Positions 48,251 through 55,732 of a stretch of DNA of 64,000 bases are shown here, one piece after another. The stretch spans positions 758,530-822,529 of the forward strand of contig NZ_FMAG01000001.1 of assembly GCF_900094585.1 (NCBI RefSeq), written 5' to 3'. Each line of letters starts with the position of its first letter. Position 1 is the stretch's first letter. This DNA comes from Martinezella multihospitum (GTDB lineage Bacteria > Pseudomonadota > Alphaproteobacteria > Rhizobiales > Rhizobiaceae). The translations under genes were made by a program, and so were the position numbers. A model generated the notes under the pieces. That model was not told where the DNA came from. It made no database searches and saw only the letters and a program-made list of their open reading frames with translations.

Positions 48251-48837
48251 GCGACAATGGCCGGATAATGAAGCGGCCTGCGCCGGACGATCTTATAGAC
48301 CCTGGCGGGCGGGAAGTTACGCAGCACCCGGCCATGCAGCGTTGCCTTGAAGCCGAACCGATCGAGCAGCCGATGCGGCACAGGACAGCGGACACCATAG
48401 GTGAATTGATAGAGGGCGCCACCTTCACGCAGCCGCGACGAGACCCCGGTCAGAATGGCAATTACCGTCTTCGGCGACATATTCAGCAACGGTAGGCCGC
48501 TGATCGCGCAGCCGAACTGCAGGCCTTCCGGTAGGTCATGAGTGCCAAGCCGCGCGGCATCGGCGCAGACGACACGGGCATCGGGAAACCGCTGTCGAAG
48601 CAGGCTGGCAAAGCCATGAGCGGACTCGACCAGCGTAATATCGCGCTCGCATATGCCGCGCGCAAGCAAGGCTTGTGTGAACACGCCCGTTCCGGGGCCG
48701 AGCTCCAGAACCGGACCCGCCGAAGGATCGACTTCGCTGGTAATCAGATTGGCCAGCATTGTACCGGAGGGAGCTATGGCCCCGACCATGCGCGGATTGG
48801 TCAACAGAGTTCGCAGAAATAGAGAGGTGTTTGACAT
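48247..48837 (-). CDS. PmtA-like phospholipid N-methyltransferase (COG3963 type)
   Basis: A 196-residue SAM-dependent enzyme. FLRTLLTNPRMVGAIAPSG at the N-terminus and VLELGPGTGVFTQALLARG (motif I) are nearly the pattern of rhizobial PmtA, followed by ISGLPLLNMSPKTVI and YQFTYG near the end. PmtA methylates phosphatidylethanolamine toward phosphatidylcholine. ATG 48837 is chosen because the family sequence starts there, with GGGAAC upstream. Coupled to a DedA gene and 99 bp after a sensor kinase gene. It may be a second, specialised PmtA or act on another lipid. Confidence 0.85.
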   Translation of the reverse strand: MSNTSLFLRTLLTNPRMVGAIAPSGTMLANLITSEVDPSAGPVLELGPGTGVFTQALLARGICERDITLVESAHGFASLLRQRFPDARVVCADAARLGTHDLPEGLQFGCAISGLPLLNMSPKTVIAILTGVSSRLREGGALYQFTYGVRCPVPHRLLDRFGFKATLHGRVLRNFPPARVYKIVRRRPLHYPAIVA

Positions 48838-48936
48838 ATGTTCCCGCCAGTAGGGCTTGAAAGATTCGCCTGCGCGGCAGGTTTTTCCTAAGGGGAGCCG
48901 ATTGCGGGAACATTGCATCCGGGAACCCGTGACGAC

Positions 48937-50292
48937 TTATCCGGCCATTGGGAAGCTCAATCTGAAAGTTGCACCGCCGGTCGGTCCGTCGATAACGCAA
49001 ACCCTTCCACCGTGAAGCCTGGCGATTTCCTGAACAAGATTGAGCCCAAGACCGAACCCTTTGCCGTGTCCGGGGAGACGATGAAACGGCTCGAAGATGC
49101 GGTCCCGCTCGTCCTGCGGAATGCCGCTTCCTTCATCGGTTACGGTGATGCCGGTGGCACGACCGACATGGACAATTATCCTGCCGCTGCGGCCGCCGTG
49201 CTGGATCGCATTCTGCACGAGATTGGCCACTGCCCGCTCGATGGCCACGCGATCACCGAGAACTTCCACGACCTCCTCGTCCCTGACGAAGCAGGGCTCG
49301 TAGTTGGCAGCGATCGCAAGCGGTGCCAGCTCCGAAACGACGTGCTCGGCGACGTCTACGAGATTGATCGAAGCCGGTTCGAAGCGATGATTAAGACGCT
49401 GAAGATCGAGAAACTGCTCGGCCAAGGTCGCAAGGCGCACGGTATCTTCGAAGAGCCGCTCCTTCAAAGGGCCTGCCGGCAGACCATCGAGACGTGCCTG
49501 CAGGATCGCGACCGGGGTCCGCCACTCATGGGCAAGATGGGAGAAAAGACGCTTCTGCCGTTCATAGCCTTCGTCCAAACGTCTCAGCGCATCGTTGACG
49601 GCTTCGACAAGGGGCAGGATTTCGCGGGGAACATCTTCGACCGGAAGCCGCGTACCCTGGCGATTGATATCGATCTGCCCGGCACGGGCAACGGCAGAAT
49701 CGAGTGAGGAAAAAGCGCGGCGAACAACGAGCGGCGCGGCAATCACCGTTGCGATCGCCGTTACGATGAGCAGCGGCAAAAGGGCGCTGAAAAAGACAAT
49801 GCCCACGGCACCCAGGATGCGGACCGTCGATACGCTGCCGTCCACGCCCGTCAGAACCTGCACCTCGCCGGTCGGAGATGACACCCATTGCAGCCTGGCG
49901 GCCGGCACGATGCTGCCGCCGAGATTACTGCCGAAGCGCGCCTGTCCCACGCCGTCGAGCGCAGCGCCGATCGCCGCGTAGGCCGGAGGCACGCTTCCGT
50001 CTTGGATCACAGCACCGCTGCGATCGTGCACGACGAACCAAAGGCCCGGCAAATCTCCACGCCGTGCCACAAGCACCGGTGTCTCCTTCAGCACAAGGGC
50101 GCCATTCTGGTTGCGACCAAGGGACTGGGAAATGGCATTGATGGTCTCATCTTCCGGCTGAAGGGTGATGAAACTGCCGGTCGCCCAGAGGGCGGCGACG
50201 ATGAGTACTGCAAGCAGTGACAGAAAAATCGCCTGCAGGAATGACAGGCGCGATACGAGGCGCCATCGCAAGGAAGGCTGGCCTCCGCTCAT
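48937..50292 (-). CDS. Sensor histidine kinase
   Basis: A 451-residue two-helix membrane kinase. Helix 1 is residues 15-37, an extracytoplasmic sensor of about 120 residues follows, then helix 2 around residue 165-190 and a HAMP-like linker. The phospho-accepting His is in FSHLAHEWRTPVAIL near residue 252 (Trp where Leu is common). The ATPase domain has LVQNAIQHGG (N box), VTDEGSGIP (G1) and GKGFGLGLNLV (G2). Its ATG overlaps the response-regulator stop, so they form a pair. The signal is unknown. Confidence 0.92.
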   Translation of the reverse strand: MSGGQPSLRWRLVSRLSFLQAIFLSLLAVLIVAALWATGSFITLQPEDETINAISQSLGRNQNGALVLKETPVLVARRGDLPGLWFVVHDRSGAVIQDGSVPPAYAAIGAALDGVGQARFGSNLGGSIVPAARLQWVSSPTGEVQVLTGVDGSVSTVRILGAVGIVFFSALLPLLIVTAIATVIAAPLVVRRAFSSLDSAVARAGQIDINRQGTRLPVEDVPREILPLVEAVNDALRRLDEGYERQKRLFSHLAHEWRTPVAILQARLDGLPAGPLKERLFEDTVRLATLAEQFLDLQRLNHRFEPASINLVDVAEHVVSELAPLAIAANYEPCFVRDEEVVEVLGDRVAIERAVANLVQNAIQHGGRSGRIIVHVGRATGITVTDEGSGIPQDERDRIFEPFHRLPGHGKGFGLGLNLVQEIARLHGGRVCVIDGPTGGATFRLSFPMAG

Positions 50293-50963
50293 GATTTCAG
50301 TCTCATCAGATAGCCGATGCCGCGAACGGGATGAATTTCCAGACCAGCCTCCACGGAGACGAGCTTGCGGCGAAGACGGGAGATATGCGCATCCAGCGTA
50401 TTCGACTGGATATCCTCACTGAACCCGTAGACGGCCTCTTCTAGCGCATGACGCGGCACCGTGCGGCCAAGCCGGCGCGCAAGCGCCTCGAAGACCAATA
50501 CTTCCCGGCGCGGCAGTTCGAGCCGTTCGCCTTCGATCAGGATGTCATGACAGCCGAAGTCATAAGACAGCCTGCCGAAATTCATCACCTCTGCCCGCAC
50601 CTCGCCGGGACGACGCAGGATGGCACGCAGTCGCGCCAGAAGCTCCTCCATCGCAAAAGGCTTGACGAGATAATCGTCGGCGCCGGTATCGAGACCGCCA
50701 ATACGGTCGTCGAGATCGCCGCGTGCCGTCAGCACGATAACAGGCGTCTTGACTCCGGCGGCGCGCAGCTTCGGAACGATCGACAAGCCGTCTCCATCCG
50801 GAACCTGCCGGTCGAGGAGAATGACATCATAGGGGAGATTTATCGCAGCCTCTTCGGCATCGGCCAGCAGCGACACGTGATCCACGACGGCATCGCGCGC
50901 CTGCAATGCAGCGCTCAGCACCGCAGCCATTTCCGGCTCATCCTCCAGTAATAAGATCCGCAA
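50289..50963 (-). CDS. OmpR-family response regulator
   Basis: A 224-residue regulator. The start is taken as TTG 50963 (reading MRILLLEDEPEMA), with GGGGGA upstream; an ATG ten codons earlier lacks a ribosome-binding site. The receiver has LLEDEPEMA (acidic pocket), VILLDRQVPDGDG (phosphorylated Asp), VLTARGD (Thr) and YLVKPFAMEELLAR (Lys). The winged helix runs from VMNFGRLSYDF to IHPVRGIGYLMRL, with the recognition helix near SNTLDAHISRLRRKL. It is the cognate of the downstream kinase and could control the PmtA-like/DedA genes. Confidence 0.9.
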   Translation of the reverse strand: MRILLLEDEPEMAAVLSAALQARDAVVDHVSLLADAEEAAINLPYDVILLDRQVPDGDGLSIVPKLRAAGVKTPVIVLTARGDLDDRIGGLDTGADDYLVKPFAMEELLARLRAILRRPGEVRAEVMNFGRLSYDFGCHDILIEGERLELPRREVLVFEALARRLGRTVPRHALEEAVYGFSEDIQSNTLDAHISRLRRKLVSVEAGLEIHPVRGIGYLMRLKS

Positions 50964-51318
50964 CGAACCATCCCCCAAATGGAACAATTGCATTGCATAG
51001 GCGGATTGCGGGAAGATTGCGACCCTCTTCGGGCGATGCTAATTAAATACGGAAGAACTTAGATCGGGATACAAAGCGCGAAGCGCCCGCAGCATATGGC
51101 CGTCAACGGCAACGGAGCGGTAGGGGAGAAAGCATTGCCTCCTCCCCTGCGGCACCCTCCACGGGACATTCTATTGGTAAGCCGACGTACACGAATTCGG
51201 CGTGCCCGGTTCGCGACCAGCTTCCCTTTCTCATCTCGCCTCCAACCGCAGGACCATGCTCGAGCCAAAGTGGAGCGAGAATGACATGCTGCCAGACATT
51301 CGCCTGCACCGTCCCCAT
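50964..51318. other. 355-bp intergenic region, no gene seen
   Basis: This is between the DUF1127 gene and the response-regulator gene, both on the minus strand. It should contain the two-component promoter; ACAATTGCATTGCATAGGCG near 50985-51003 is a notable AT-richer stretch. AGGGGAG/CTCCCCT around 51122-51149 can form a 7-bp stem with a long loop. The short frames here have no family resemblance. Confidence 0.4.
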
Positions 51319-51561
51319 TCAGCTGAAGCTGCGCAGGTGCGGTGGCAGGTAGCCAGGATACCCAAAGGGGTCATCCCGTTCGGGGAGACCGATATCGCGC
51401 AGTTGATAGTTCGGTAGTTCGGACACCAGCTTGCGCGTCTGACGTTGCCTCCAGAAGACGAAGAGCAAGGCGCGCGCCGTCCTCCAGGTACCGAATTTGA
51501 GGCAAAGTTCATCGACCGTCGCCGTTAAATTATCAGCAACTAGAAATTGTGAGTTCGTCAT
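51319..51561 (-). CDS. Small DUF1127 protein
   Basis: An 80-residue protein; ATG 51561 has AGGA 8 bases upstream. The C-terminal half carries the DUF1127 motif, LVSELPNYQLRDIGLPERDD shortened here to LPNYQLRDIGLPERD, preceded by basic RQRQTRKL. Such arginine-rich small proteins are common in Rhizobiales; in Agrobacterium some have been linked to RNA turnover and nutrient stress. It is longer at the N-terminus than the typical 45-50 residues. Isolated gene with an AT-rich upstream region. Confidence 0.85.
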   Translation of the reverse strand: MTNSQFLVADNLTATVDELCLKFGTWRTARALLFVFWRQRQTRKLVSELPNYQLRDIGLPERDDPFGYPGYLPPHLRSFS

Positions 51562-52018
51562 TGTTTTTCCTGGCGCAATTACGCAGCCAAGTCCTCTTGA
51601 AGCTCGACCGGCATCAGGAGTTGACGCATGGAACATGCGTCGATTCATTCCATCAGCAAGTCACAATGTGTTTATGGGAAAAACGCCTAAGTGGCGGCAT
51701 TCAAAGCTATTTCTGGCTTTAAATAGCTGCTCGTCGTGTAGCTGGCATGGCACATAGCAACCCAGTAACGAGCATTCCGCTAGAGGCGTAAGTAAACATG
51801 TATGTATGTTGCATTGTCACGCCTCCTCTGTTTGATTGCGGATGAGCGTATAATACGCAAGATCTCAGATTCGGCAAGCCCACAATTTCGAATTGTAGAT
51901 CTACGGCTCTTTATGTTGCCTCATGGCAACAGTCTATACCTTCGTTCTCGATGCAAAGAGAACCAGCCGAGAAATAGGCTGCAACTCCGATGCCGACGCT
52001 CCAGGCCACTAACTTGCG
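51562..52018. other. AT-rich 457-bp intergenic region with several dyads
   Basis: No protein gene is convincing. Three short perfect inverted repeats stand out: AGCTATTT/AAATAGCT (51705-51728, 8-base spacer), GCGTAT/ATACGC (51846-51858) and ACAATT/AATTGT (51882-51896). The base composition is clearly lower in GC than the flanking genes. It holds the DUF1127 promoter region and the 3' end of the radical SAM gene; a small RNA is possible. Confidence 0.4.
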
Positions 52019-53578
52019 TCAAAACGAATTGACGATGCCGCCGCCGCTGCGCATCTGCTGCACCATGATATGGGCGTGATAATGCATGGCGCACTTGATC
52101 GCGTAGATTTGCAGGACCACGGGAGAACGCCGATGCCGCAGCAGATTGAAAAGCCGCGCACGATAGGTGGCGCGCAAATCCGCCTCCTTCACACGGCGCA
52201 TCAACCGGAGGAAAATCCCGACGGCCTCGAACGCCCATGTCGCGTTGAGTGCCAGCAGGCGCAGCGGATGACGGCGCAGATGGCGTAAGCGGGTGCTTTC
52301 CGGTTCGATGCGAGCATCGATGTAAAGCGCATCCAGCCGATCGAAATAGGCGGCCGGCTGATGCAGATCGCTGAGGACGGAAAGATATCCGTCCCGCAGG
52401 GTTTCCCGCGAGAGGTTGAGCGGAATGACATTGGTGCCGTAGGCAGGCGGATCGTCATGATCGAGCCTGCCTTCCTTGGCGAGGCGCGTATAGAGCGGCG
52501 TCTTCGGGATCGCCGCCAGCATGCCGATCATCGCATTGACGATGCGCGCATCCTTGATAAAAACCCGCTGCGCATCGAAAATGGTCGCATCGTCGCTGTC
52601 GAAACCCAGGATCATGCCACACCAGACTTCCATGCCGGTCTGCTGGATCGAGTGGATCTTCTCCAGCATCGTTCCACCTTTACGCAGGTTCTGCAGCTTC
52701 TTGGTTTCGCGCAGCGCCTCCTCGTTCGGCGTTTCGATGCCGATGAAGACGGTGCGGATATTGGCGTCGACCATCATCTGCATCAGTTCCGCATCGTCAG
52801 CCAGATCGATCGATGCCTCCGTCAGGAACGTCATCGGATAATGATGGCGCTCCTGCCAGGCGACAACATCGCGCAGGACCTCCTTGATCGCCTTCTTGTT
52901 GCCGATCAGATTGTCGTCGACGATGAAGGCCGTATCCATTCCGGACGCGAGCAGCGCCTCCATCTCGGCGATGACCTGGGCGCTGGTCTTGATCCGTGGC
53001 TTGCGGCCGAACACCACGATGATATCGCAGAAATCGCAGGTGAAGGGACAGCCGCGCGAGAACTGGATGCTGCCGACCGCATATTCGTCCATCTTCAGGA
53101 GATCGAAGCGCGGCACGGGCACCTTGCTCATATCCGTCCTGTCGGACTGTTCATAGCGCCGCGCATGATGACCTTCCTGCCATTCGAGCAGAAATTTCGG
53201 CCAGGTCTCCTCCGCCTCACCGATGAAGGAGACATCGACGAGATTGCAGAAATAGTCCTCTTTGACCGTGACCCAAGGTCCGCCGACGACGGTAAAACAG
53301 TTGCGCCGTTTTAGCTCGGTCAGGATTTCCGTCATTCGGAAGCGCTGGACGATCATGCCCGTCAGCGCAACGATATCGGCCCGCTCGCAAAGGCCGTAGT
53401 CTATCGGCTCGATATTCTCATCCACCAGGGTGACGGTATGTTCGGCCGGTGTCAGCGCCGCCAGCAGGGGCAGGCAGGCCACCGGAAGGTTGGCCTTGAC
53501 ATCGAACAGCGGGAGAGCGTGTTCCATACCCCAATAGGAGGTTTCGAAACGCGGATTGATGATGACGATATGAGCCAT
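52019..53578 (-). CDS. B12-binding radical SAM protein (COG1032/DUF4070, HpnP-like group)
   Basis: A 519-residue protein. ATG 53578 starts MAHIVIINPRFETSYWG, the usual beginning of the B12-binding domain; the upstream extension is unlikely coding. The cobalamin-binding half covers residues 1-150 (TLVDENIEPIDY, VALTGMIVQRFRM). The radical SAM cluster motif C-x3-C-x2-C is CPFTCDFCD at about residues 174-182, and AFIVDDNLIGNKKAIKEVL follows. The C-terminal part matches DUF4070. The hopanoid C-2 methylase HpnP belongs to this group, but relatives have other roles, so methyl acceptor is open. Single gene. Confidence 0.88.
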   Translation of the reverse strand: MAHIVIINPRFETSYWGMEHALPLFDVKANLPVACLPLLAALTPAEHTVTLVDENIEPIDYGLCERADIVALTGMIVQRFRMTEILTELKRRNCFTVVGGPWVTVKEDYFCNLVDVSFIGEAEETWPKFLLEWQEGHHARRYEQSDRTDMSKVPVPRFDLLKMDEYAVGSIQFSRGCPFTCDFCDIIVVFGRKPRIKTSAQVIAEMEALLASGMDTAFIVDDNLIGNKKAIKEVLRDVVAWQERHHYPMTFLTEASIDLADDAELMQMMVDANIRTVFIGIETPNEEALRETKKLQNLRKGGTMLEKIHSIQQTGMEVWCGMILGFDSDDATIFDAQRVFIKDARIVNAMIGMLAAIPKTPLYTRLAKEGRLDHDDPPAYGTNVIPLNLSRETLRDGYLSVLSDLHQPAAYFDRLDALYIDARIEPESTRLRHLRRHPLRLLALNATWAFEAVGIFLRLMRRVKEADLRATYRARLFNLLRHRRSPVVLQIYAIKCAMHYHAHIMVQQMRSGGGIVNSF

Positions 53579-53817
53579 TGAATAGTCCGCTCCATAACGT
53601 GAAGATCTGGTTCGGTATTGCTTTGAGCCTGTAGTCATTTGCAGCTGCATACGCTTGCCTTGCGGCTGCGAAGCAGGGTCTTCCAGCATCGAGGCGGCTG
53701 TCTTAGCAGCCCTATATGAGCTCAATATTAAATTCCGGGTGCCGGCTGCGGCTGGATGTCCAGGTCACCAACCCGCGCGGGACGTTCTTCTCGCTGGGCG
53801 CACCGGTGTGCGATCTT

Positions 53818-53936
53818 CACCCTCCCCTTGAGGGGGAGGGTCGGCCCATGGGGCCGGGGTGGGGTGATCTTCAAGTTTGCGGTATGTCACTCCGCCCGCG
53901 GTTATGCCGCGACCTCCCCCCTCAAGGGGGAGGTGT
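53818..53936. repeat. GC-rich rhizobial intergenic palindromic repeat
   Basis: The 586-bp gap between the radical SAM gene and the next MFS gene contains CCCTCCCC-TTGA-GGGGGAGGG (53820-53840), a GGCCCATGGGGCC palindrome followed by GGGGTGGGGTGATCTTCAAG, and ACCTCCCCC-CTCAA-GGGGGAGGT (53912-53934). The two outer hairpins have the same core, so this is a mosaic element of the kind dispersed in rhizobial genomes. No gene is seen in the rest of the gap. Confidence 0.7.
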
Positions 53937-54164
53937 TGACCTACCGCTCAGGCTGCCGAGAATTTCTCGCGCCGGGGCACGCCCGATCTGTGGGCGATCT
54001 AGCCGCCAGACTTTCAGAAGCATCGCCCGCAATACCGATCGAAATTTTTCGGGCGGCAATGTCGAAATCGTCGAGATGCAATCGTCTTTATTCCAGACAC
54101 GACGCGAAAAGAGATTGTCCGATCTTTCGCGCCTTGGGCTGAACCGGATGAAGGGAGCTGCAAA

Positions 54165-55364
54165 ATGAGTTCGTCCTATCGTTGGGTGATTGTCGGTGCC
54201 GGCGCGCTGATGACCTGTGTTGCGCTCGGCGCGATGTTTTCCTTGGCGATCTTTCAGGTGCCGATCGCCGCCGATACAGGCTGGTCGCATGCCGGCATCG
54301 CCGCCGCCATGACACTGAATTTCCTGACGATGGGCCTCGGTGCCTTTGCCTGGGGTGCGGCAAGCGATCGTTTCGGCGTCCGCATCGTGGTGGTGATCGG
54401 CGCGTTGCTGCTGGGGTTGGCACTTGTCCTGGCAAGCCGGGCCGGCTCGCTTCTGCAATTCCAGCTGACCTACGGCATTCTCGTCGGCCTTGCCGCCAGC
54501 GCCTTCTTTGCGCCGATGATCGCGGCAACGACCGCCTGGTTCGACGAGGGCAGAGGTCTTGCGGTGTCGCTGGTCTCAGCCGGCATGGGCGTTGCACCGA
54601 TGACGGTATCGCCTTTCGCCCGCTACCTGATTTCGGCTTACGATTGGCGTTTCGCCATGCTCATCATCGGCATCATGGCCTGGGTTCTGCTGATACCGGC
54701 GGCACTGCTGGTGCGGCGGGCACCCGTCCTTGCCAAAGGCACCGGTTCGGACGGGCAGAGGGAAGAGCAGAGCCTGCCCCTTGGCCGGATCTTCCGCTCG
54801 CCGCAGTTCCTGGTGCTCGGCGCGACCTTCTTTGCCTGCTGCGCGGCGCATTCCGGCCCGATCTTCCACATGGTCAGCTACGCCACCATCTGCGGCGTGG
54901 GGCCGATGGCCGCCGTCAGCATCTATAGCGTCGAGGGCCTTGCGGGTCTTGGCGGCCGTCTCCTTTACGGAGCGCTGGCCGACCGCCTCGGCGTCAAGCC
55001 GGTGCTGGTCGCCGGCCTGCTGGTGCAGGCGGCGGCACTTGCCACCTATCTGCTGGTGAGCCAACTCGGCGAATTCTATGCACTGGCGGTCATCTTCGGA
55101 AGTGCCTATGGCGGAGTCATGCCGCTTTATGCCGTGCTTGCGCGCGAATATTTCGGGCAGCGCGTCATCGGCACCGTCTTCGGTGCGGCATCGATGCTCT
55201 CGAGCATCGGCATGGCCGCCGGGCCTTTGATCGGCGGCTGGATCTTCGATACCTTCGCCAATTATTCCTGGCTCTTCATCGGTTCGTCCATGGTGGGGCT
55301 GGGGGCTGCCGCCATCGCGCTTGCCTTTCCGCCAATGCGGCGCCTGCAACTGCAGCCGGCCTGA
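54165..55364 (+). CDS. MFS transporter, monocarboxylate/oxalate-type (12 TM)
   Basis: A 399-residue major facilitator with about 12 helices. VIVGAGALMTCVALGAMFSL is helix 1; AWGAASDRFGVRIVVVIG the 2-3 loop; LLYGALADRLGVKPVLV the 8-9 loop. Ribosome-binding site AAGGGAG precedes the ATG. It is a distant paralogue of the 42.8-kb MFS gene (same motif positions, for example GSAYGG versus GTSYGG). Substrate unknown. A possible terminator follows. Confidence 0.86.
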   Translation: MSSSYRWVIVGAGALMTCVALGAMFSLAIFQVPIAADTGWSHAGIAAAMTLNFLTMGLGAFAWGAASDRFGVRIVVVIGALLLGLALVLASRAGSLLQFQLTYGILVGLAASAFFAPMIAATTAWFDEGRGLAVSLVSAGMGVAPMTVSPFARYLISAYDWRFAMLIIGIMAWVLLIPAALLVRRAPVLAKGTGSDGQREEQSLPLGRIFRSPQFLVLGATFFACCAAHSGPIFHMVSYATICGVGPMAAVSIYSVEGLAGLGGRLLYGALADRLGVKPVLVAGLLVQAAALATYLLVSQLGEFYALAVIFGSAYGGVMPLYAVLAREYFGQRVIGTVFGAASMLSSIGMAAGPLIGGWIFDTFANYSWLFIGSSMVGLGAAAIALAFPPMRRLQLQPA

Positions 55365-55400
55365 AATCTGCGCGAAACGACCCGGACTCACATCTGCGAA

Positions 55401-55443
55401 CCATGCCGGTGCGTCATATCTCGCCGCGTCCGGCATGGCTTTT
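55401..55443 (+). terminator. Possible terminator after the 54.2-kb MFS gene
   Basis: CCATGCCGG (55401-55409) and CCGGCATGG (55430-55438) are perfect inverted repeats with a 20-base loop, followed by CTTTT, 37 bp after the MFS stop. The long loop makes it weaker than a classic terminator. Confidence 0.5.
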
Positions 55444-55677
55444 GCCGGCGACAGGCCCCGGCCGTTGCGCCGGGCAATGACATATTCATATTTCTTGATA
55501 CTTACACACAGATTTCCATAAGCGGCAGCGGTTGTAGCCATTGCAATTTTCAATTTTTGGCCAACACTCAAATATGCATCAGGTGCGTGATCTTCTGGGG
55601 GAGGAAATCAGGAGAGCACCCACTGGCGCGACTTTCCGCGCCCATCGGCAGGAAAGTCCTGCGTAATGTCATCATGG

Positions 55678-55708
55678 GGGACATGACACGGGTCTTTGAC
55701 CATGTCCC
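55678..55708 (+). promoter_or_regulatory. Strong leader hairpin before the MHS transporter gene
   Basis: GGGACATG pairs with CATGTCCC and, inside it, GGTC pairs with GACC across a TTT loop; the only unpaired bases are a 5-base bulge (acacg). The twelve-pair hairpin ends 24 bp before the start codon, just before the ribosome-binding site GGGAGG. It lies in a 368-bp gene-free region and could be a protein- or RNA-controlled leader. No T run follows, so it is not a terminator. Confidence 0.55.
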
Positions 55709-55732
55709 TGGTGCAATTGGGAGGATTGATTC

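Noticed and set aside
51096..51284. Short frames in the response-regulator upstream region
   Set aside because: Frames on both strands are equally open and no start signal or homology is apparent.
53820..53934. CRISPR-like repeats
   Set aside because: Only two hairpins with inverted rather than direct spacing and no regular spacers; they fit a palindromic intergenic element.
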